Shown here piece by piece: positions 44,087-51,804 of a DNA stretch of 53,018 bases (its first letter is position 1; the number at the start of each line of letters is the position of its first letter). The notes under the pieces were generated by a model that saw only the letters and a program-made list of their open reading frames with translations, had not been told where the DNA came from and searched no databases. The stretch is from Acidimicrobiaceae bacterium (GTDB lineage: Bacteria > Actinomycetota > Acidimicrobiia > Acidimicrobiales > UBA8592). Location of the stretch: the NCBI GenBank assembly GCA_002720485.1, contig PBIQ01000049.1:1-53018 (forward strand), written 5' to 3'. Both the position numbers and the translations under genes were made by a program.

Positions 44087-45472
44087 TTACGGTCCGACGA
44101 TACGGATTTCAAGGATGACCTCTCCGCGTGATGTTGGACTTGCGGGGTCGCGTAGATCGATTGCTGAGAGCACGTCATCTCCGGCTGTTAGTGTCCCAAA
44201 AACGGTGTGATTTCCTGTGAGGTGAGGGGTGGGTGCGAACGTGATGAAGAATTGGCTGCCGTTCGTGCCGGGGCCCGCATTTGCCATGGCAAGAAGACCT
44301 CTTGATTCCATAGCTGGACCATCATCAACTTCATCTTCGAACTGGTACCCGGGACCGCCGGTTCCCTGTCCTGCTGGGTCGCCGCCTTGTGCCATGAAAC
44401 CTTCAAGGACCCGATGGAAAATCACTCCGTCGTAATATCCATCTTCAGTGAGGTTTACAAAGTTGTTGACTGTGATAGGAGCAGTTTCAACGAGGAGGTC
44501 GAAGGTCATGTCGCCATCGGCTGTAGTGATAATTGCCTGATATGACCCACTTGTATCGATCGTCATCGGTGGAGCTTCCGAGTAGGTGTTATTTCTCGCG
44601 GGGGGAGCCACTTCAGCGAGGGCTCTTTGTCCTTCCCATGGAACGAAGACATCGGGAACAGCGGGTAATAGATCTTCGAATAGGGCTTTCTCGCATGACT
44701 CTACTAAGGCCGCTACAGCTGCGAGCTGTTCGGCATCTTGAGTCAAGAACGCTGCTTCCCAAAAGGAAGAGGCAATACCGGAAGTAGCAAGTTCACCAGT
44801 GAGGCAGTCCTGATCAACGTCAACGGAAAAGTTACGTGTTTGCAGATATTGAAGAGATAGTTGGTTGGCGAGAAGATCATCGGCCACGCATGTCGTAAGA
44901 GTCTCAACAGTTGCATCTGCATACTCTGGAGGTATCGGGTATTGCACGGTAACAGCGGCGAGTCCGACAAAAGCGGCGTCACCATTTGAGTCGGCGGTTT
45001 GTTTCATAAGGCATTCAAAAAGGTCATCGCTTCCCTCGCCAAGCGACAGCCCAGTTGAAATTGCTTGATTCATGCGTTCTAAACCGACACAGTCACGGAC
45101 GCCGATAACCAGATCAGAGAATTCTTTTCCCGAGAGCGGGGCCTGATTCGCTAGAACAGCAGAAATAGCGTTGGCGAAGTCCGGGTTCGATTGGGCGGCG
45201 GAAAATAGGCATGATTCGCCTTCTTCGCCAACGGGTTCACCGATCAGTGCTTCCGCTACTTGGATAGAGAAAAGAACTTCTTGGGAGATGGTCGCTGTTT
45301 CGTTCTGTTCGGAGGTGGCTTCAGCAGAAGGTGTTGCAGCAGCATCAGAAGCAGCGGGCGGTGTCGTGGAAGAGTTAGATGAGGTTGCGTCTCCTCCGCA
45401 GGAAACCACGAAAGCTGCGATGAGAGCGATACAAAGACTGCGTGAGGCAGAAAATAGCTTCGTTAAGGGCAT
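44087..45472 (-). CDS. Lipoprotein peptidyl-prolyl isomerase (cyclophilin)
   Basis: 461 residues. A signal segment ending FVVSCGG anchors the protein at Cys25; a Ser/Thr/Ala/Pro-rich linker follows. The C-terminal cyclophilin domain (about 305-461) has FHRVLEGFMAQGGDP with the catalytic Arg, GPGTNGSQFFIT, and HTVFGTL. The middle region (about 60-290) is a helical, Cys-containing domain that I do not recognise, with at least six cysteines that may form disulfides. It would accelerate proline isomerisation of secreted proteins outside the membrane. Divergent from selD across 145 bases. Confidence 0.9.
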   Translation of the reverse strand: MPLTKLFSASRSLCIALIAAFVVSCGGDATSSNSSTTPPAASDAAATPSAEATSEQNETATISQEVLFSIQVAEALIGEPVGEEGESCLFSAAQSNPDFANAISAVLANQAPLSGKEFSDLVIGVRDCVGLERMNQAISTGLSLGEGSDDLFECLMKQTADSNGDAAFVGLAAVTVQYPIPPEYADATVETLTTCVADDLLANQLSLQYLQTRNFSVDVDQDCLTGELATSGIASSFWEAAFLTQDAEQLAAVAALVESCEKALFEDLLPAVPDVFVPWEGQRALAEVAPPARNNTYSEAPPMTIDTSGSYQAIITTADGDMTFDLLVETAPITVNNFVNLTEDGYYDGVIFHRVLEGFMAQGGDPAGQGTGGPGYQFEDEVDDGPAMESRGLLAMANAGPGTNGSQFFITFAPTPHLTGNHTVFGTLTAGDDVLSAIDLRDPASPTSRGEVILEIRIVGP

Positions 45473-45617
45473 ACCTAGTCATATCAGCTTTCCTTTGTTT
45501 CTCAACCGCGGCTAGAAAAGAACTTCACACTTATGGAATTGAAAAGAAGGTTGCAAGATCCGAGTCACCCTTCTGACCTCTTGGGGAACTAGCCTTTAAG
45601 TAAGAGAAAGGAGCGGC

Positions 45618-46658
45618 ATGAGTGAAAAAGAAACTGTGTGGTTAACCCAGTTCAGTCATGGAGCTGGTTGAGGCTGCAAACTCGACCCGAGTGAATTAGC
45701 TCACGTCGTGAGCCTCTTGAACACTACAAATAACCCCAACGTCCTCGTCGGACTAGAAACAGGCGATGACGCTGGTGTATGGAGTCTCGGAGATGATCGT
45801 GCATTAATTTCCACTGTTGATTTCATCACACCAGTGGTGAACGACGCGCGCACCTGGGGCCGTATTGCCGCTGCCAATAGCCTCTCCGATGTCTACGCTA
45901 TGGGTGGTATACCCTTATTTGGGCTAAACCTTGTGGCATGGAATAATGATGAACTACCAACAGAGCTTCTCTCCGAAGTTCTTCAGGGAGGTCTAGATAT
46001 CGCCGAGAAGGCGGGAATGGCGATCATCGGCGGCCATAGTATTTCTGATCCGGAACCCAAGTATGGGATAGCTGTCACCGGCGAAGTCGACCCAGACCAT
46101 GTCCTAACTAACACAGGATTACAGGGCGGACAGGACCTGATCTTGACAAAGCCCTTAGGGATAGGAGTAATCACTACGGCGATCAAAGCTGGAACGGTAG
46201 ACGATGACAGCTTAGAAGCAGCTATCAACTCGATGGAACGATTAAACGATGTAGCGTCACGAGTAGCGATATCAGCAGGTACCACGGGGGCAACAGACGT
46301 CACCGGATTCGGCCTTCTCGGACATTTAGGGAAGATGACCAAAGCATCAGGCGTGAATGCAGTGCTGTATGTCGACCAGATACCGTTTCTACCTGCAGCA
46401 AGACAATACGTAGAAGATGGAATTGTTCCCGGTGGAACCCGAAGAAATCTTGCTTGGATAGCGGACCAGGTTGATGCCAGATCATTTAGTGAGATCGATC
46501 TGCTGCTTTTAGCTGACGCTCAGACATCTGGAGGTCTGGTCTTTGGCGTCGATAAAGACAAATCATCTGATGTGTGCGCTGAACTAGAAGAGCTAGGTGT
46601 GGATGCTGCATTGATTGGTGAAACCGACGCGGGCGAAGGAAAGATCAGTCTTCGGTAG
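45618..46658 (+). CDS. selD: Selenophosphate synthetase, itself a selenoprotein (in-frame UGA at 45669-45671)
   Basis: Makes monoselenophosphate from selenide and ATP for selenocysteine and selenouridine synthesis. The full frame is 346 residues if the TGA at codon 18 is Sec: the N-terminus reads VWLTQFSHGAG-U-GCK, aligning with the catalytic Cys-Gly-Cys-Lys of SelD. Without read-through the gene starts at an unsupported GTG (45708) and loses the catalytic loop. ATG 45618 has AAGGAG 5 bases upstream. Later conserved elements are ETGDDAGVW, IIGGHSISDPEPKYG and TDVTGFGLLGH. The UGA is followed by a candidate SECIS hairpin. It is first of a run that leads to gpmI 23 bases on. Confidence 0.93.
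45699..45713 (+). promoter_or_regulatory. Candidate bacterial SECIS in selD
   Basis: GCTCAC-GTC-GTGAGC: perfect 6-base stem with loop GTC, G first and U second. The loop begins 33 bases after the UGA (45671), within the usual 16-37 base range of bacterial SECIS elements. The closer hairpin at 45680-45692 has loop ACC and is too near. Confidence 0.72.
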
Positions 46659-46681
46659 CTGACTTCTTCTAGGATGGCCTT

Positions 46682-48307
46682 ATGGCACTTTCATTGGATC
46701 AACACACGACATTCCCGGGCCGTTCAGGTCCGGTCCTTGTCGTTGTCGCCGACGGGGTCGGAATCGCCGACAACGTTGAAAGTAATGCCGTGGCCCAAGC
46801 ATCAACACCGACCCTCGATGCTCTCGTTGATTCGCCGTTTTCTGCACAACTCGCCGCTCATGGTACTGCCGTCGGATTACCCACTGATAGTGATATGGGT
46901 AACAGCGAAGTTGGCCATAACGCAATAGGGGCAGGAAGAATTTTCGCTCAAGGCGCAAAACTCGTAAACCAGGCTCTAGAAACGGGAACACTATACGAGT
47001 CAGACGTATGGAAAGAGGCTGTTGCACATGGGCGATCAGGGACGATGCATTTCATCGGGCTGCATTCTGATGGCAACGTCCACAGCCACATCGCCCATCT
47101 CGAACAGTTGATTACTCAAGCAGTAGAGGAAGGCGTACAGCGAATACGCCTCCATATTCTCCTTGACGGCCGGGACACACCTCCCAGATCAGCGATGAAA
47201 TACATTGACCGGACTGAAGCTTTTCTTGAAACGGTGAACGCAGCATCAGGCACGGATGTTCGTATTGCTTCGGGCGGGGGGCGCATGACCATAACCATGG
47301 ACCGATACGAGGCTGACTGGGAAATGATCGAACGCGGATACAACTGCCACACCCATGGCATCGGACGACCATTCACTTCAGCCAAACACGCAGTAGAAAC
47401 CCTGTATGAAGAATCCGATCTTGGAGACCAATACCTAGAACAGTTCGTGATCATAAATGAAGCGGAAGAACCAGTAGGAAAAATCCATGATGGTGATGCT
47501 GTCATCGTTTTTAATTTTCGCGGAGACCGTTCCATAGAAATCTCCCAAGCATTTGAAAATGAAAAATTCGAAGCGTTCGATCGCGGAAACCATCCGAAAG
47601 TGTTCTACGCGGGAATGTTGCAGTACGACGGTGACCTACTTGTCCCGAAAAACTATCTGGTTGATCCTCCCCTGATTGATAGGACGATGGGTGAATATCT
47701 TGCAGAGATGGGAGTGCCTTCGTTTGCGATAAGTGAAACACAGAAATTCGGTCATGTTACGTATTTTTGGAATGGAAACCGAAGTGGATACATCAACGAA
47801 GAAATAGAAACTTACATTGAGATCCCCTCGGATAATGTTCCTTTTGATGAAGCGCCAGCTATGAAAGCACAAGAAATTACTGATGTTACGATTGAGCTTC
47901 TTCGTTCGGGGAACTACCGGTATGGTCGGGTGAATTACGCAAATGGAGATATGGTCGGGCACACCGGAAATCTCGTAGCGGCTATCACAGCTATGGAAAC
48001 GGTGGACGACTGCGTACGGCAATTAGTAGACGTTATCGAGGAGCTCGGAGGAGTCCTGATTTACACATCTGATCATGGAAACGCCGACAAGATGTTCACG
48101 GAAACCTCAGATGGGGATCGTGTCCCTATGACATCACATACGTTGGCTCCTGTCCCGTTCGTCATTCACGACCCCGAAAACAAAAACGAGTATGAGCTCA
48201 ACCCTCCACCGGACGCGGGACTAAGCCATATTGCCTCAACGACGTTGAATCTTCTGGGATTTCAAGCCCCCGAAGATTACCAACCGAGCCTTCTTAGCTT
48301 CCAGTAA
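46682..48307 (+). CDS. gpmI: 2,3-bisphosphoglycerate-independent phosphoglycerate mutase
   Basis: Manganese-dependent interconversion of 3- and 2-phosphoglycerate in glycolysis and gluconeogenesis, 541 residues, alkaline phosphatase superfamily. VVVADGVGIADN (metal Asp), active-site Ser in DMGNSEVGHNAIGAGR, LHSDGNVHSH, GRDTPP, and TSDHGNAD are conserved. ATG 46682 has AGGA 8 bases upstream. It follows selD by 23 bases and is probably co-transcribed, although no functional tie to selenium is known. Confidence 0.95.
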   Translation: MALSLDQHTTFPGRSGPVLVVVADGVGIADNVESNAVAQASTPTLDALVDSPFSAQLAAHGTAVGLPTDSDMGNSEVGHNAIGAGRIFAQGAKLVNQALETGTLYESDVWKEAVAHGRSGTMHFIGLHSDGNVHSHIAHLEQLITQAVEEGVQRIRLHILLDGRDTPPRSAMKYIDRTEAFLETVNAASGTDVRIASGGGRMTITMDRYEADWEMIERGYNCHTHGIGRPFTSAKHAVETLYEESDLGDQYLEQFVIINEAEEPVGKIHDGDAVIVFNFRGDRSIEISQAFENEKFEAFDRGNHPKVFYAGMLQYDGDLLVPKNYLVDPPLIDRTMGEYLAEMGVPSFAISETQKFGHVTYFWNGNRSGYINEEIETYIEIPSDNVPFDEAPAMKAQEITDVTIELLRSGNYRYGRVNYANGDMVGHTGNLVAAITAMETVDDCVRQLVDVIEELGGVLIYTSDHGNADKMFTETSDGDRVPMTSHTLAPVPFVIHDPENKNEYELNPPPDAGLSHIASTTLNLLGFQAPEDYQPSLLSFQ

Positions 48308-48340
48308 GAAAGTTTCGGGTTTACGTTTTCTAGTGAAGTG

Positions 48341-48363
48341 CGTTCGATGTAGATGTTCGAACG
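48341..48363. terminator. Hairpin between convergent gpmI and peroxiredoxin genes
   Basis: CGTTCGA and TCGAACG form a perfect 7-base stem with a 9-base loop in the 57-base gap between two convergent stop codons. No long U tract, so bidirectional terminator is likely but not certain. Confidence 0.5.
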
Positions 48364-48364
48364 A

Positions 48365-48853
48365 TTATGCCTCGACGATAGCGTCAAGAACTGCTGAGCA
48401 AGTTGAGACCTCGATGCCACCTTCGTCAACAGCCAGATGAGTGATCGTGCCGTCCTCTATGACAGCGGCGTAGCGCTTTGAACGGCTTCCAAGGCCAAAA
48501 CCTGATCCGTCCATTACCAGACCCATGGCGGCAGCGAACTCACCATTGCCGTCGGCCAGCATCATAATATCGTCAGAGCCGTGAGCTTCTCCCCATGCTC
48601 CCATAACCCAAGCATCGTTCACTGCAATACATGCAATCGTTTCCACACCTTCACCAGCAAGATCAGAAGCTCCCTCCACGAACGTAGGGAGATGCATTAG
48701 CGTGCAACCTGTTGTGAAGGCACCCGGAACGGCAAATAATACAACTTTTCCAGTTCCCAATACTTCACCTGTCTGTACTGAAGTTGGCATGCCGCCCTCA
48801 TCTAGAACTCGTACTTCGATATCTGGAACTGCGTCTCCGACATTAATGGCCAT
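48365..48853 (-). CDS. Peroxiredoxin, Prx5 (AhpE/thioredoxin-like) type
   Basis: Thiol peroxidase of about 162 residues. VGDAVPDIEV at the N-terminus and VPGAFTTGCTLMHLPTFVE with peroxidatic Cys in the PxxxTxxC context identify the Prx5 subgroup; GSRSKRYAAVIEDG is the conserved Arg region. A second Cys near the C-terminus (VSTCSAVLD) might act as resolving Cys. ATG 48853 has GAGG 5 bases upstream; a longer frame to 48994 is unsupported. It removes peroxides using thioredoxin, glutaredoxin or similar donors. Divergent from the next two genes, with which it may share oxidative functions. Confidence 0.93.
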   Translation of the reverse strand: MAINVGDAVPDIEVRVLDEGGMPTSVQTGEVLGTGKVVLFAVPGAFTTGCTLMHLPTFVEGASDLAGEGVETIACIAVNDAWVMGAWGEAHGSDDIMMLADGNGEFAAAMGLVMDGSGFGLGSRSKRYAAVIEDGTITHLAVDEGGIEVSTCSAVLDAIVEA

Positions 48854-49038
48854 AACTACCTCACTTGTTGGGTTGGGGATTGATTCAGTTCGGAGCATAG
48901 CCCGCTCATCCCTATTCGACAAGTAGCAAAATCCGAGATTGAAAGGTGAAGAAGTCGCTGGAGCTCTACACGAACCTGTCAGTAAAAGAGCCATGAATCG
49001 GAAATGCCGTATTTATAAAACCTTGCTAGTGTTTTTTT

Positions 49039-50094
49039 ATGGCGACGTCCTTTACCTTTACGGAACACGATGTGCAGGAAGAGTTCTTCGCCCGTGGCTG
49101 GACCGACGGCCTACCGGTTGTACCACCCACACCTGATCGTGTTGAAGCGATGCTGGCGTTTGCTGGCGTTACTGCTGGGGATGTTGTTGGGACCGTCCCT
49201 GAACGTTCTCGGAATATCACAGCGGAAAAGGCGGCAATTAATGCGGTGATGGCTGGCTGTGAACCGCAACATTTTCCAGTGGTTCTCGCTGGGATCGCCG
49301 CTATGTGCGATCCAATATTTGGGTGTAATACCGCAATTACCAGCACCGGTGGGGCTGCTTTGTGCTTGGTTGTTAGTGGGCCGAATCTCGAAGCTTTAGG
49401 GTTAAATGCCAACAGGAATGCTCTCGGCCCCGGATATCGGGCAAATGCAACTATCGGTCGGGCAATGCGACTAGTAGCTATGAACGTCCTTGGTGCCCGC
49501 TCCAACTATCTTGACGGGTCATCCATCGGACATCCGGGCAAGTACACGATGCTTGTGGCTGAAGACTCTCCACCTGAAGGTTGGGACCCGCTTCGAGTTG
49601 AGCTTGGCTACAACCAGGATGACACAACCGTGACTGTACTTGCAGCTGAAGGATCCCATCAGGTATCGAACCAGCTCAACGGCACGCCTGAGGGAATACT
49701 CGCAACGTACGCCGCCGCTATGACAAACCCGACAACGTACGGCGTTGGAAAAGGACACCAAGTGCTGCTGATACTCGGCTATGTACATCGAATGATCCTC
49801 GCTGAGGCAGGCTGGACCCGTCAAGCAATCCGTGAACATCTCACTGAAGCGACACGAGTAACCCCCGCCTATTTGGAAGCAGCAGGGATCGTGATGGAAC
49901 ACACAACACAGAACGATATGACACCTGACGCTGATGGAAAACTCGCAACCGTACGCAGCCCTGACGATATCTTTCTGGTTACCGCTGGTAGTCCAGGGGC
50001 TGGTTGGAGTGCCTACATTCCAACGTGGGCTCCAACAATTCATTCATCTGCCTCTAGCAGAAAAGTGCAGCCTCCCGGCGGTGGGCTACCATAG
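49039..50094 (+). CDS. Uncharacterised Cys-containing protein, partner of the UGSC-type selenoprotein gene
   Basis: 351 residues, soluble, no signal peptide. I do not recognise a characterised family. The N-terminus FFARGWTDGLPVVPPTPDRVEAML looks strongly conserved, and the middle part has cysteines in AGCEPQHF, AMCDPIFGCN and ALCLVV that could be a redox or metal site. The C-terminal Gly/Pro-rich tail looks disordered. It starts at ATG 49039 without a ribosome site; a TATAAA box about 20 bases upstream may mean a very short leader. The selenoprotein ATG follows the stop by 19 bases, so they form one operon and probably one pathway. Confidence 0.82.
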   Translation: MATSFTFTEHDVQEEFFARGWTDGLPVVPPTPDRVEAMLAFAGVTAGDVVGTVPERSRNITAEKAAINAVMAGCEPQHFPVVLAGIAAMCDPIFGCNTAITSTGGAALCLVVSGPNLEALGLNANRNALGPGYRANATIGRAMRLVAMNVLGARSNYLDGSSIGHPGKYTMLVAEDSPPEGWDPLRVELGYNQDDTTVTVLAAEGSHQVSNQLNGTPEGILATYAAAMTNPTTYGVGKGHQVLLILGYVHRMILAEAGWTRQAIREHLTEATRVTPAYLEAAGIVMEHTTQNDMTPDADGKLATVRSPDDIFLVTAGSPGAGWSAYIPTWAPTIHSSASSRKVQPPGGGLP

Positions 50095-50113
50095 AAACAA
50101 GAAGGAAATCACT

Positions 50114-50647
50114 ATGACCACCATTGATGTTCTCAACCCAGAATATGAAACCGAAGGGCCGGATGAAGTCCGTATGGCGGATCGGTCAACACTGGGTGAT
50201 CCGGTAGTGATTACCGTGATCGAGAATTCTAAGCCGCACGCGAAAGAACTCTTAACCTATGTGGCTGAAGGATTGCAGGAGCGCTTACCTGTCGCCGAAA
50301 TTGTGGTCCATTCAAAACCCAGTGCCTCTAAGCCTATTGATGCAGATGAGGCGGAAATGTTCGCAGCCCGGTCCCATTTGGTGATCTCCGGCCTTGGTGA
50401 TTGAGGGGCATGTACGGCGTGTAGTTTGCACGATGCGGTTCAGATGGAAGCCCATGGGATCCCAACTGCTCTTGTCATTACCGAGCCCTTTGCCCCTATT
50501 GTCGCCGGTTTCGCACCAACGGTGGGGATGGAAGAATACACCGGCTCTATCAAGGTGCCGCATCGGGTCGCCCAGATGGATGACGATGATCTGCGAAAAC
50601 TGGCCGATTCAATTATTGACGAAGCGATCGCCTGCCTTATCGCGTAA
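50114..50647 (+). CDS. UGSC-family selenoprotein (in-frame UGA at 50402-50404)
   Basis: Two apparently separate reading pieces fuse into one 177-residue protein if TGA at codon 97 is Sec. Just across it the sequence reads GLGD-U-GACTACSLHDAVQMEAHG: a UxxC redox motif (Sec97, Cys100) plus Cys103. The part after the UGA (IPTALVITEPFAPIV and onward) continues the same alpha/beta fold, has no start with ribosome site of its own, and ends in TAA. This agrees with the UGSC-containing family described from marine metagenome selenoproteomes, here with Ala for Ser. RBS AAGGA precedes ATG 50114. A SECIS-like hairpin follows the UGA. The reaction is unknown; a thiol/selenol oxidoreductase role is inferred. 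Confidence 0.88.
50418..50432 (+). promoter_or_regulatory. Candidate bacterial SECIS in the UGSC-type selenoprotein gene
   Basis: CGTGT-AGTTT-GCACG: 5-base stem (closing pair T-G) with a 5-base loop, G second and U third. The loop begins 18 bases after the UGA, inside the 16-37 base range. It lies within coding sequence, as bacterial SECIS elements do. Confidence 0.65.
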
Positions 50648-50679
50648 ATACTCTACATCTTTTTGCCTATAGTTCAGTG

Positions 50680-51777
50680 ATGCGTTTATTAGGAAAAATC
50701 GTTATCTCTACTTCCCTTGGGATAATGGTATTTGGTTGCGGAGGAGGAAATAAAGAAAGCCTAGATAACGCTTCTCAGGAAGGTATCGAAAGCAGCGCAA
50801 CAATAGATTCTGAAGCTGTACCCACAGAATCAACGAGCCCGACGGCAACAATTCTGACAGAAGCATCTGAGCCGACCCAAGTTCCAACTCCCGAACAACC
50901 TCCCACTCCTCTACCCGCAGAAACTCCGACTCCGGCACCCGAACAACCTCCCACGCCAAGTTCTTCGTTCACGCCAACAGTGGTTGGAACTCCTGAAAAT
51001 AGTCTCCTGATTCAGCTCAACACCTTAAGTCTTGCTCCTGAAAATGCAGTCTCTGACTACGACAGGTCTGAATTTCCGCATTGGGACGATGAAGATGGAG
51101 ATGGAATGAATACGAGACTAGAAGTTTTAGCTGTAGAGAAAATATCAGGGGTGGGATGGTATTCACGGTGGGATGGAGTTTGGTATGAGGGAGAAGGTGG
51201 CTTAAGTGCTCCAAGTTTTGATATAGACCATATTGTCTCCCTTTCAGAGGCATGGGATTCAGGAGCTAGTGAATGGGATCCGTATGATCGAGATATTTTT
51301 GCTGATGATATTTTAAATCTTGTAGCTGTTTCAGCTTCCAGCAACCGAAGTAAAGGAGCAAGAGATGCTGGAGAGTGGTTGCCACCGGATCCTGATGGGA
51401 GGTGTTTTCTTGCTATTCGCGTGATACAGGTGAAATCAAAATGGGATCTATCTGTCGATCAGGTTGAATACGAAGCTTTAAGAAATCTGATAGAAGATTG
51501 TGGGTCAAATATCCCTCAGATTCCTGCCCCTCCCGAAAGTAGCTCAACTCCAACACCTATCCCTTCCGCACCAGTCCCAACCACTCAATCGTCTTATGGT
51601 GGTTCCTACTACAGAACTGCTAATGGGGTGGATATCGATCAATATGACGCTAACGGAAATGGCGATATTAATTGTGGGGAGCTCCCTTCTGCTGCAAAGC
51701 CGGTAACCGTGTTGAATCCCGTTGAGGATCCGTACAGGTTAGATGGAGATGGTGACGGGATTGGGTGTGAGAGTTAG
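50680..51777 (+). CDS. Secreted lipoprotein with HNH nuclease-like and Excalibur domains
   Basis: 365 residues. Lipobox MVFGC with Cys20. A Pro/Thr-rich stalk (about 50-100) resembles cell-wall-spanning spacers. Residues 130-275 form an HNH/DUF1524-type nuclease-like domain with DIDHIVSLSEAW (DxDH at 181-184), NLVAVSASSNRSK and an internal disulfide-capable Cys pair. A second Pro-rich linker follows, and the C-terminus (about 320-365) contains an Excalibur-like calcium-binding motif (DGDGDGIGCES). ATG 50680 follows a GTG that could also start. It may degrade extracellular DNA for nutrient phosphorus, or act on competitors. It is 32 bases after the selenoprotein gene, so it may be transcribed with it by read-through. 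Confidence 0.87.
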   Translation: MRLLGKIVISTSLGIMVFGCGGGNKESLDNASQEGIESSATIDSEAVPTESTSPTATILTEASEPTQVPTPEQPPTPLPAETPTPAPEQPPTPSSSFTPTVVGTPENSLLIQLNTLSLAPENAVSDYDRSEFPHWDDEDGDGMNTRLEVLAVEKISGVGWYSRWDGVWYEGEGGLSAPSFDIDHIVSLSEAWDSGASEWDPYDRDIFADDILNLVAVSASSNRSKGARDAGEWLPPDPDGRCFLAIRVIQVKSKWDLSVDQVEYEALRNLIEDCGSNIPQIPAPPESSSTPTPIPSAPVPTTQSSYGGSYYRTANGVDIDQYDANGNGDINCGELPSAAKPVTVLNPVEDPYRLDGDGDGIGCES

Positions 51778-51804
51778 GCTCAGCTGACGATGAACAGTGG
51801 GCCT

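Noticed and set aside
45473-45617. tRNA-Sec (selC) near selD
   Set aside because: No long-variable-arm tRNA with anticodon TCA could be seen here or in other gaps.
45680-45692. Hairpin ACTCG-ACC-CGAGT as the selD SECIS
   Set aside because: The loop is only 13 bases from UGA and lacks G in its first two positions; the next hairpin fits better.
45708-46658. SelD starting at GTG 45708
   Set aside because: It loses the catalytic loop, has no ribosome site, and the in-frame upstream region encodes the conserved SelD N-terminus interrupted only by UGA.
50402-50647. TGA 50402 as true stop and a separate small gene from 50426
   Set aside because: The halves share one frame, the second half has no supported start, and the junction gives the UxxC motif of a known selenoprotein family.
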